A DNA stretch of 64,000 nucleotides from Cryphonectria parasitica EP155 (taxonomy: Eukaryota > Ascomycota > Sordariomycetes > Diaporthales > Cryphonectriaceae): positions 3,348,001-3,412,000 of the forward strand of contig NW_024468913.1 in NCBI RefSeq assembly GCF_011745365.1, given 5' to 3'. Within the stretch, counting starts at the first letter, position 1. Each line of letters opens with the position of its first letter. The notes beneath the pieces are model-generated. The model was not told where the DNA came from. It saw only the letters and a program-made list of their open reading frames with translations, and did not search any database. Made by a program: the position numbers and the translations under genes. Below are positions 12,966 through 21,900 of the stretch, piece by piece.

Positions 12966-14714
12966 TCATAGTCTTGACTGTACAGTCGTCGTGCGGCGGT
13001 CCAATATCGTCTCAATCTCTCTCTTGAATATTCCTGCCCAGCTCATGTCAATCGCACACGCATCAATATTGACACCCAAAGCAATCGAATCATCCCCTCC
13101 CCAGACACCCACCAGGAACTCCCCGTCCCGAGGTCTCACATTCTGTCGTATCCTCCTGGGATCAGCCACAAGTTCGCCGTTCTCGTCCCCCGCCAGCGGC
13201 TGTTGGAGATCATACTGGCCCGGCTGCAGGAGCGGAGGCGACCTTCCAACGGAGCTCACGCCGCACGTCGCCAGAGTGGGGTTCGCCTGTTTCGGCACGA
13301 ACCCTTGATACGCCAGATGGGTCCTCATGTCCTCGGGGATCCTCCCGCTCATGCGCTCGAGGGTTTCGAGGTAGGTCATGGGCACGACCCTGCCGGCGCC
13401 GCGGGGGCCCATGTACTGGATCATGTTTCCGACGCCAGAGTCATTCTTCCGAGGAGGTCGCTTCTGGTACCTCGACAGCTGCCTCTGCGCAGACCGGATG
13501 AGCAGCTTGATCCTCCCGTCGAGGTCGAGACTACGAGGCAGGAAAGGCAGTATAACCCCGTCCGAGAACGCCAGCATGATACCGTCCGGGTCGGCGCTGT
13601 GGTTGAAGAAGGGCCGCGGGTTGATCGGGAACGAGCCGATGAAGGGTAGACGGTCATGCGGCGCGACGTCTGGAGACCGGCGCTCGTACAGCTCCATCAT
13701 CACGATGGCGACCAGGACGAAGCAGCCAGCCCCGACGCTGCACCCGGCCTGTCCGCACAGTCGGTGCAGCCTGCGCGTGCCCTCTCGACTGACGTGGGCG
13801 AAGATGGTTCCTGCGTTGAGGGTTGGGGGTCTGCTGTAGTCTAGGACCTTGTCAAAGAGCTTTTGTTCGGGTACGGATGCCGTTTGAGGGCCCTGGGTGA
13901 AGCGGAGCGGGTTCTGGAATGCGGGCGGCATGGGCTTCTGGACGTGACGAAGCACGAGAGTTATAGCCCAAAACCATCGTTGTCGTGCCAAGGAGCCAGA
14001 TATGGGCTGGTACAGATCCTCTTGCGCAGGTGGCAGGCGCTCAGGCAGCGTCGTAACCAGAGTGCCGATGGAGTCCTCGAGGTCGTGGGACTTGGTGTTC
14101 AGCAGCCGCATGAAACTGGTGGCCCAATTGCTGTTGGTCAGACCGTCTGAGATCTGATGAGACATGATGAACAAGAAGCGCAGATTGTATGTGCCGCTGC
14201 TTGTCTCTTCTAGTGGAAGCACAAGCAGCCTCGCGAGTGTCTTGGCCGGATTGAAGGCCCTGGCTGTATTTTGGGCATGATAGTAAAGCTGATCGGCGTC
14301 CACAGCAGGGTAATGATCGTGGAGAAAAGCTATCTGGTTGTCTGCTGCGTGAATGGCGTCCTCGCTGCTCGTAGGCTTCCGAACGATAAACCATCGAGCG
14401 CTGTCTTTGGCCGCCTTCTCGTCCATAAAATCCATTGTCGAGGAGGCAGCAGAGCACAAGAGGACGTGTCTGAGACGCAGAGCCGTCCAGACGAGCAGGA
14501 TGTGCCGTCTCAGAGAGGTCGTGGACATGTTTGTACTGATCTCGAATTCGAGAGCCATATTTATATCAGCCCTTCCCTCATGGTAGACTCCGTCGGCGTC
14601 GAACGAGCTCTCGACGATCCCAAGTGGCCGGTAGAAAAGGACCTCGTTCTCATCTCGAGTCTGTCTCCATCGATGATAGCCTGTGGCGTATCGTCTTAAC
14701 CAGTCGACATGCAT
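12966..14714 (-). CDS. CoA-dependent acyltransferase (condensation/alcohol O-acetyltransferase superfamily)
   Basis: This is a single open frame of 582 aa. The catalytic HxxxDG motif of the chloramphenicol-acetyltransferase fold is present as MSHQISDGL near residue 195. The C-terminal part holds VGVWGGDDSIALGVN in the place where the family has its structural DFGWG-like segment. The spacing and the N-terminal W.R.... layout resemble fungal alcohol or trichothecene-type O-acetyltransferases and stand-alone condensation-like enzymes, which move an acyl group from acyl-CoA to a hydroxyl or amine. The substrate cannot be told. The ATG at 14714 follows a good 3' splice-site-like sequence (branch CACTGAC, then CTGCAG) on the minus strand, so a 5' UTR intron or an unseen first exon is possible. 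It lies tail-to-tail with STAND-A. Confidence 0.72.
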   Translation of the reverse strand: MHVDWLRRYATGYHRWRQTRDENEVLFYRPLGIVESSFDADGVYHEGRADINMALEFEISTNMSTTSLRRHILLVWTALRLRHVLLCSAASSTMDFMDEKAAKDSARWFIVRKPTSSEDAIHAADNQIAFLHDHYPAVDADQLYYHAQNTARAFNPAKTLARLLVLPLEETSSGTYNLRFLFIMSHQISDGLTNSNWATSFMRLLNTKSHDLEDSIGTLVTTLPERLPPAQEDLYQPISGSLARQRWFWAITLVLRHVQKPMPPAFQNPLRFTQGPQTASVPEQKLFDKVLDYSRPPTLNAGTIFAHVSREGTRRLHRLCGQAGCSVGAGCFVLVAIVMMELYERRSPDVAPHDRLPFIGSFPINPRPFFNHSADPDGIMLAFSDGVILPFLPRSLDLDGRIKLLIRSAQRQLSRYQKRPPRKNDSGVGNMIQYMGPRGAGRVVPMTYLETLERMSGRIPEDMRTHLAYQGFVPKQANPTLATCGVSSVGRSPPLLQPGQYDLQQPLAGDENGELVADPRRIRQNVRPRDGEFLVGVWGGDDSIALGVNIDACAIDMSWAGIFKREIETILDRRTTTVQSRL

Positions 14715-15613
14715 TTTGGGATATGTTGCTGCAGTTCGTCAGTGAAATAAAAGGATTTGTTTCAGGAAAGGGCCTGCCTTGAGAAATGGTAAAGTCGAGA
14801 TTCAGATCAGCATCTTGCAGCGGCTACAGCATTCCTGTAGCCTAAAAATTCGACCCACTGAACGGGGTCCACTTGCTTCGGTTGTTTATGTATACCAACA
14901 GACTGTCTCTAATCTACAAATCCATTTTATTTTTATTTTTTTTCGGAACTAAAGTCTCTCAACATTTACCTCATTGTGAAGTTCGGTGTAGGAGGTTCTG
15001 TTCAAAGTAGCTACAAGTCCAAAGTAATTTCTCAAGTGCGATTAATGGGCAAATAGACGCAGAAAGGAATAATGAGACCATCCGAGGAAAGAAGCACTGG
15101 ATGAGATCAACAAGGGATGCAAGGCATACTGAATTAGTCAAGAACAGAAACTGGGCATTGGTTGTCACTTCTCAGTTTGGAAGATCAGCGACAAGGATGC
15201 CAGATCTCGAAATTCTGACTACAAGCTGTAATGATTTCTCCCTTTGTCTTTTTCTGACGTCTTTCGGCTCCAACCATTTACATTTTTAAGAAGCAGGGAG
15301 GGGCTGTTGACTGCATGGTCATTGTCAAACAACGAATCAGTATCAAGATACTCACCAGATTGCACTTCGCTTCACTACAGCTTTCAACTGCCGCCTCAAG
15401 CAGAGTGGCGTACATATGTACCCACTCAAAGATCCAATCAATCTGTACTACTACGCGTTGCACAATACACGCTACCCCGTCGCACACATAAACTTCTTAG
15501 TCAGACGAAACCCAACACTCAAAAGCCAAACCCCCACCCCCCCAAACATCATTCATCACCTCTCCTCTCGATCTAACGACAGCGTCTGATTTCCAGCAAA
15601 TAATCCTTCCACC
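14715..15613. other. Divergent promoter region, 0.9 kb
   Basis: This lies between the acyltransferase (-) and the DUF1810 gene (+). It has a perfect 8-bp hairpin at 14822-14842 close to the acyltransferase start and a C-rich stretch at 15530-15545 before the DUF1810 start. No gene is seen. Confidence 0.55.
14822..14842. promoter_or_regulatory. Perfect 8-bp inverted repeat, 5-nt loop
   Basis: The arms GGCTACAG and CTGTAGCC flank the loop CATTC. It sits about 110 nt upstream of the acyltransferase ATG, where it could be a 5' UTR stem-loop or a dyad operator. The sequence shows only the symmetry; a function is inference. Confidence 0.35.
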
Positions 15614-16252
15614 ATGGATTTAACTTCCCAAGCCCCCTATGTTGACCTCGAGTCCCCTCCAACCCCTCCTGTCTTCGACCTTGAGCGCTTCGTCCGAGCC
15701 CAGGAGCGCGTTGTACTGAGGCTCCAAAGAAGACCTGAGAGAGGAATTCCTGCTGTCAACACACAGTACGAAGTCGCGCTGAGTGAACTCCAGCAAGGCA
15801 GAAAGACCAGCCACTGGATGTGGTTCATCTTCCCGCAGGCAGCTGGCCTGAGCACAAGTAACATTGGGCAGCATTACGCCATCCACAGCATCGCCGAGGC
15901 TCGGGGCTATCTTTCCCACAACGTCTTAGGCCGCCGCCTTATAGAAGCCATGCATGCCGTCGAGGACAGTGGTGAGACGGATCTCGTCAGTCTGTTTGGG
16001 AGCCAGGTTGACGCCGACAAGTTCAAGTCGTGTCTGACGCTGTTCAGCCAGGCGGAGAGGGATGACGGCCTTGGCATCTTTGCGGGTGCCATGCATTCTC
16101 TTGGATTGGAGATGGACAAGCAGACCTTGGCCCTCTGGCGAGGGTTTCCTGACTACAGTCCTTCCCAGCCTCCCACCACAGGCACTGGCAACAATGATGA
16201 GGACATGGCCGAAGAGGACGTCGGACAAGCTGCAGTCGATGGGACAAAATGA
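15614..16252 (+). CDS. DUF1810 family protein
   Basis: This is a 212-aa open frame starting in a good context (ACCATGG). Residues about 20-175 match the DUF1810 pattern: a helical start (FVRAQE), ALSELQQGRKTSHWMWFIFPQ, a YAI..IAEARGYL segment, VLGRRLIEAM, then a KFKSCLTLF block and a final LGLEMDKQTL. DUF1810 proteins are small, soluble and of unknown biochemistry, found in bacteria and fungi. The C-terminus turns acidic (NNDEDMAEEDVG) and stops at 16250-16252. In the neighbouring frame the acidic character continues into a chromodomain-like stretch from 16269. A 49-nt intron at 16220-16268 (GTCGGA...AATAG) would join the two in frame, so the annotated stop may not be the real end. Confidence 0.8.
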   Translation: MDLTSQAPYVDLESPPTPPVFDLERFVRAQERVVLRLQRRPERGIPAVNTQYEVALSELQQGRKTSHWMWFIFPQAAGLSTSNIGQHYAIHSIAEARGYLSHNVLGRRLIEAMHAVEDSGETDLVSLFGSQVDADKFKSCLTLFSQAERDDGLGIFAGAMHSLGLEMDKQTLALWRGFPDYSPSQPPTTGTGNNDEDMAEEDVGQAAVDGTK

Positions 16253-16268
16253 GATGGAGGACGAATAG

Positions 16269-16712
16269 AAGGAGGATGAGGAGAGGCCCAAGATACCCGA
16301 TGCAGACAACAATTTACAAGACGGAAATCTAGGGGAGGTCGATGAAATTGTCGAGGCGCGCCTCCGCCTAGGCCAGCTGGAGTACAGGTTACATTGGAAG
16401 GACAACGAAGTGAACTCCCTGATGGACTTCAAGCGGTGCCCGGCCGAGAATTTCAAGCTCGCGCCGGACAAGCTTCAGGAGTACCATGATACTCAACCCG
16501 GAGGGCCTGGCACACCGGCCGGACTTGACGTCTGCATCAGGCCTTTTCTCGGGGCGGAGATGCCGCCGCCGCCCCACGTTGATGACAACCTGCTCTTCTC
16601 GCCGCTTGATCTTGGAACGGGGCGATGCGCAGGGCGGCGCGGGGCAAGAGAGGTCAATGCGGGCAGGAAATCCAGGACGGAGGCAAAGAGACGTTCTGGC
16701 CATGATACATAG
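16269..16712 (+). other. Chromodomain-like coding stretch behind the DUF1810 gene (extra exon or relic)
   Basis: The frame reads an acidic linker (KEDEERPKIPDADNN) and then a chromodomain-like block from about 16341 to 16510. It has EIVEARLRLGQLEYRLHWK, then PAENFKLAPDKLQEYHD and QPGGPG. The order matches the chromo fold (beta strands with Y and W of the methyl-lysine cage, a P-A-E-N turn, and a C-terminal helix of the type 'PELLQEFHDRHPDKPG'). The third cage aromatic (Trp of TWEP) is replaced by a DFKRC segment. An in-frame TAG at 16266-16268 precedes it. It is either the second exon of a DUF1810-chromodomain gene or a decayed chromodomain, possibly from the C-terminus of a Ty3/gypsy chromovirus integrase. 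The tail after 16510 is low-complexity. The frame has no own convincing ATG. Confidence 0.5.
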
Positions 16713-17831
16713 TCGGACCACATGTCCCAAGAGAGGAATCGATGCTCGTATTCTGCAGAAAGGGCTGGTCAACCCGGAGGTAACAGCCGGCTGGGAGGAG
16801 AGAAGAAGTGTGTGGCGCATACACAACCCCAAGGGGAGGCAAGAGGAGCCCTGTGCCCAGCTACTACTTCTAGCATCAAGGAGAGGAGGTAGAGGAGGGA
16901 GGCCGGGGTGGTGGGCAGGGTCAAGGAGGAGGAGAAGGAGGAGATTCGAGAAGGAGGCTCGGACGAGACCCAACATGTCGACCGGCGTCAACTCGCTTAC
17001 TTGGACTAGTCAGCCCACTTTCGCCATGGCCAAGGTTCTTGACGTTTCATGGGGTCAGTGCAGTAAACAAAGCTATGTCGGAGGCTCTTCCTGCTATAAG
17101 CCCAGCTCCCCCAAAGGCCTCCGCGGAGCCGTTTATTGTCAAGGTTGTCTCTAGGCTCGGCGGCTGTCTGTGTTGGTGGTAGCATCAGGACCACCCAACG
17201 CCGTCACATGGCGCGCCCCTACCGAGGAAATGATATTATTCGTGGCTCTTTTTTCCGTTTGGTTCTTTTTTTCGCTATAGCCCAGGGAAGTTCCCCCGCA
17301 TTCCCCATTCTCAGCCGAGATCTGGGGTAATGCAGGCCCCGCCGCCTTGCCCCCCTTGTCTTCTTCCCGCTGCAATAATAAGACACCACGGACGCAGCAA
17401 CGGCTCTGGCCTTCCTTATCCGGAGTTCGCCCCTAGATCATAATACCAGCTCTATCAGACCAAAGCTCTTTCGTCGGAGGCTACATGTGGTAGTATCAAT
17501 TACTCACGATGGTCATCAACCCCCCCATTTGCACAATTATCACGAGTTTGTAGGAATTGGGCTTGGAACCGAGGTCGTGGTTCCATGTACGCGATGGGCT
17601 ACGCGAGTCTGGCTCCTTCGCCACGACACTGTACTATGATAGAAGCCATTCCTCGAATTCTTTATGAGGATCGTGAGAATATAAATACAAGAGACCTTCC
17701 TCTTCCAACTTTCCCTCGACTGAAGAATCTGCAGCACCACAAGAACAAGACTCCAGCTCGCTTGTATACAATCACTCACAATCTTTGTCTCCTTCTCTAA
17801 CAAACCAACTGCACACACACATTCATTCAAA
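16713..17831. other. Intergenic, 1.1 kb
   Basis: The first half is GA-rich (GGAGGAGAAGGAGG around 16930) and gives Arg-rich frames with no recognisable domain on either strand. The second half is the promoter of the HsbA-like gene, with a TATA box at 17680. Confidence 0.55.
17680..17687 (+). promoter_or_regulatory. TATA box of the HsbA-like gene
   Basis: TATAAATA lies 145 nt before the ATG. It is followed by a CT-rich and CA-rich leader ending in ATTCATTCAAA just before the start codon. This layout is typical of strongly or conditionally expressed fungal wall-protein genes. Confidence 0.55.
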
Positions 17832-18559
17832 ATGATGAGCCTCTACGCTGTCGCCACCCTTGCCGTCGCCGTCTCGGCCCTCCCGTCCATCCAGAAGCGT
17901 GATGTGACGACCGTGCTGGACAACCTCGAGACCATTGACTCGGACACGAATACCCTCACCGCCGCAATCGAGGCCTGGGACGCCTCTCTCCTGGGAGCCC
18001 TTGGTGTCCAAAGCGACGTGACCACCCTCGAGGTGAGTGAAAACTTGATGGCACCCATTGACTATGTATCCCTAGAATTTAAAGCTGATAATGGACTATG
18101 ACAGACTGCGGTTACCGATGCCACCTCGGAGGCCCAGACTGAGGCTCAGGCTGACTCTGCCGACTCTACGACCATCCTGGACTGTACGTATAATCCTCAC
18201 CTGTTATACAGGGCACCCCTTTCCCCCCCCCCCCTCTCTCTCTCTCCATTACACGCTACTCAAACAAGCAATCTGCTATGTGCAACTACTGACACTGTGA
18301 CCCAACAATAGACGTCAGCAACACCCTCAACCCCGATATCATTGCCTCCCTGAACGCCCTCACCGCCCGCGAGGCCGACTTTGCCGCCCTCAGCCTGGAC
18401 TCGCTGGTCCTCAGCGACCTCCAGACTCTCCAGAGCGACACTGACGACCTCGGTGCGGCCCTGGTCGCCATTGCCTCGTCCGACACCGAGGCTGAGGCCG
18501 AGACGCTTGTGGCTGCCATTGATGCTGCGTTTGCCAGTGCCATTGCCGTTTTCTCTTAA
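17832..18559 (+). CDS. Secreted HsbA-like (hydrophobic surface-binding protein A) cell-wall protein
   Basis: The model is join(17832..18032, 18105..18183, 18312..18559), 175 aa. Donors are GTGAGT and GTACGT. Residues 1-17 are a signal peptide (SLYAVATLAVAVSALP) followed by a Lys-Arg Kex2-like site (QKR) at about 21. The mature protein is Cys-free, all-helical, rich in Ala, Thr, Ser and Asp, with the VL..LETIDSDTNTLTAAI start and the ALTAREADFAAL and AIDAAFASAI blocks of the HsbA/galactomannoprotein (Mp1) family. Members bind hydrophobic surfaces or lipids and recruit cutinases, or sit in the wall. A tandem ATG-ATG start is used; either works. The gene lies inside the region bounded by the two STAND paralogues, but it has its own promoter and nothing ties it to them functionally. 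Confidence 0.82.
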
Positions 18560-18960
18560 ACAAACAAGAGAACAGCGAAGAGGATGGACGGAGAGTTTGG
18601 CAATGTGGTCGCTCAGAAACGAATAAGGAACGTTAATTAGTGCTATACTTCGTAACTTACTTGAGTGTATATTTATTGATGTGTCACACCATTCTAGTTT
18701 TCATCTTCTTCCTCTCATGACAGTTGTACCTTAAGCATGATGTGATATCACTTGAGATTGCCTGATGCTGCCCTGAATGGAGATCATAATAATAAAGAGC
18801 GTTTGAGATTCAAAATTTCAAAACATATCCGTTATATATTACATGAGCCTTCGTGTCACTGTCCAAAGCAAAGCCAACCATCGTCCATACATCCCAAAAA
18901 ACAAAGAGTTAGAACACATAAAAATCATACCTGGGACTCCCAACACACACGCACACACAT
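18560..18960. other. Convergent spacer, 401 nt
   Basis: This is AT-rich and lies between the HsbA-like stop and the STAND-B stop. It should hold both 3' UTRs. CA-rich sequence occurs at 18940-18970. No gene is seen. Confidence 0.6.
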
Positions 18961-21900
18961 CTAAACACACACTCGCCAGTCTCGAGGCTCAGCAAAAGCC
19001 CCCTCCTCAACCCTCCCCTCCGCCTTGCCCTGCCCAAACCCATCCAGCTTCCACCTCGTGCTCAGCACCTGCTCCTCCTTCACACCCACCGCCGAGAGCT
19101 CTGCCGAGTAGGCCCGCCAGACTCTCGTCGTCAGCCTCTCATACTCGCCCGCCGGCCCTGCCCAGGAACCGAACCTCTGCAGCGCCATCTTGAGCAGCCG
19201 CAGGTGCGTCTTCACAGCCTGGACCTCCTGCTCGCGCGTGATGGAGGCAGGGGAGGGCCTGTGGCTGTGGCGCAGAGCCGCGTGGGAAGAGGCCTTGCGC
19301 AGGAGCACAGGCGAGGACACGCGGCTGGCGCGGCGAGACGAGACCCGGCGCCGGACCGCCGTCGTCGTCGAGCTGGACGTCACCGAGTCCGAGTCGCTGG
19401 CGTCCTCATGGGCGCCCGCCTCGCTGTCGACGAGCAGCTTGAGCAGGTCCTCGTGGACGACGGCCGCCTTCTTGAAGTAGAGCTTCGCCATGTCGGCAGC
19501 ACGCTTCCTGCTGTCCGCCCCCGCCCCTGCGCTGCCGCTCGGCTCGGCGCCAGACGAGGACGGCGGTGCGGCCTGGTGGTGGTAGTGCTGTGCTGTGCTG
19601 GTGTACAGGCTGGCGAGCAGGGACATGATCTCCAGGGTGCGCTGGTGCCGGGCGCCGTGGACACGGCGGACGTTGTAGGCCAGGTCCTCGGCGAGGCGGA
19701 TCGCGTTCTTCCTGTCGGCGTCGGTCTTTGCGCTGGTGAAGGAGACCTGGACGAGGCGCAGGCCGAGGGCGAGCATCACGTCGTGGCCCCACTCGTACTG
19801 CCCGTCGCGGGACTGCCAGAGCGTGTTCAGCAGCCACTGGAGACGGGGGAGATCGTTGAGTTCGCCGAGCAGCGAGATGAGGTTGTTGATCTCGGTCCAC
19901 TGGCAGCGGACGAGGTCGATGCCGTGCGTCTTGCAGATCTCGAGCACCTCGCCTAGGGTTTGTGCTGCTAGGCTCAGCATCTCCTTTTGCAGGCCTTGGT
20001 CCTTGGGCAGGTGGCGATCATGTCTGTCCCCGTGCTCGGGTCCGTTGGTGGTGGTTTGTTGGTCCTTCTCAAACACGTCGTGGCCAGCCATCAGTTGACA
20101 GATCTGGAAGCCGAGCGAGATCTCGGTGGGATCATCCAGACCCTCGTGCGCCATGAGGAACAGGTAGGTGGCGCGGGCGAGCTCGATCGCCTCCCTGAAC
20201 TTGTCCTTCTGCAGCAGCGACCTCAGTTCATCGACAGCTGCGCGGCCTGCACGGCTGGTCATGGTGTCTTGGGTCAGCTCCCCAGGATGAGCCGAGAAGC
20301 GCGCCAGCAGAACAACCAAAAACGCTCTCACTGCGTTCTTGGAGCATGACTTGGCAATGCGAGTCTCCACAGAGACAAAGTAGTCGACCAGGCTTGTCTC
20401 GATCAAATCAAAGTCCTTGTGGCGGTGCAACCGGGACAGCATGTTTTGCAGGCGAGCCGCACGCATGAGCACGACGTGCATCTGATCCTTCGCCTTGATG
20501 CTGGCACTGAAGCGCTCGTAGAACAGCGACTCGGCCAGGAGCTCCGTCATGAAGCTGGCGATCGTCAGGGTCAGGTCGGACCGCAGCGACCACTCGAGCG
20601 TCGCGACAAAGGCAAAGCAGCCGTGGATGTCCACCCGCGTGATGTCGAAGCCGCAGCTCTTGGAGGCGATCTTGTAGATGAGCTGGAGCTTGAGCTCATG
20701 GACCAGGACGTGCGCATGCGACGCATAGCCACACGAGACGTACATCTCTGCCACGTACTTGGCCGTTTCGATCAGCTCTTGTGACGAGGTCGTCTTGCTG
20801 AGGCATTCGACGACCAGGCTCCTCATCTCGGTCAGGGCGGTTGTTGTCTTGGACTGTCTCTTGTAGAGCATGACGAGCTCCTTGAGCTGCGTGAGCGTTG
20901 CGTGATGTGTGACCGAGTGCACTTTCTTGATCTCCAGATACTGCGAATAGGACATCTCGGTGGCCTTTTCCAGAGTCTCCTTGGTGACGGTCTTGGACTC
21001 AGTCGAGGAGGTGACCTGTTTCACGTAGAGCGACCTGAGGGTGCTCTGGCTGCGCTCAACAACCGTCTTGGAGACTGTCTTGGAGTGCTTCAGGATGTGC
21101 TCGTAGTACGAGATGGCCTCGTACTGGTACTTCTCACTCCTCTGGTACACCTCGGCCAGGTGCAACGTCACAAAGACGGAGATGGAGGACGACTCGCCAA
21201 AGTACTGGAGGCATGCCTGCCGAATCTCCTTGAGGATCTCCAGGTGCTCGCTGATCTCGACCTCGGTCTCTTCGATTGCCTTGTAGTACTTCTCCAAGAT
21301 CTGCTGAACAACAGTGGCCTCCTTGAAAAACGCACACGACGTGCCGAGTTTGCAGAAAGTCGCAATGATAGACCTGAAGAACCGGAGCGATTCGGAGAAC
21401 CTCTGGCTTTGGTAATAGTGGTCGGAAACAATCACCAGAGCGCGCAATGCATCTTCGTGACATACAAGCGCACCTTGGTTAAGGTTGGTGACAATCTCGA
21501 GATAATAGTCCACAAAGTAGCCATGGGTTACAGGGTGCGCATGGCACAGATCCCCGAGTGCATAGAGCACGGAAATGGTCCTTGCATGGTTGCGACCATA
21601 GAAACCACGGTACTCCACCAGAAGGTCCTGGTAAAAAGAAATGAGCTGGTTGACCATGGCGTGTTTCTTCAAGAACTCAATGTAGACCTCAGTGTACTTG
21701 ATGATAAGAGCGTCGTCAAGGCGATCACAGCTCTTGCGGTGAAGGCGGTACAGAGAAAGATAAAGGTGTTCTGCTTTCTCAAACCGACTCTGATGGATAT
21801 AACACTCGGCCAGCTTCATCACAAGGCTGATGTTCTTGGTAGTCGTCGAGCTCTTGACATCGATGCGCTCCAGCGACTGGGAGAACAAGGAGGAGAAAGA

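Noticed and set aside
16389..16991. 200-codon minus-strand open frame
   Set aside because: It lies opposite the chromo-like stretch and GA-rich DNA; Leu/Pro/Arg-rich with no domain or splice context.
16486..17154. 222-codon plus-strand open frame
   Set aside because: Arg-rich translation of GA-rich sequence, overlapping the better-supported chromo-like frame; no family resemblance.
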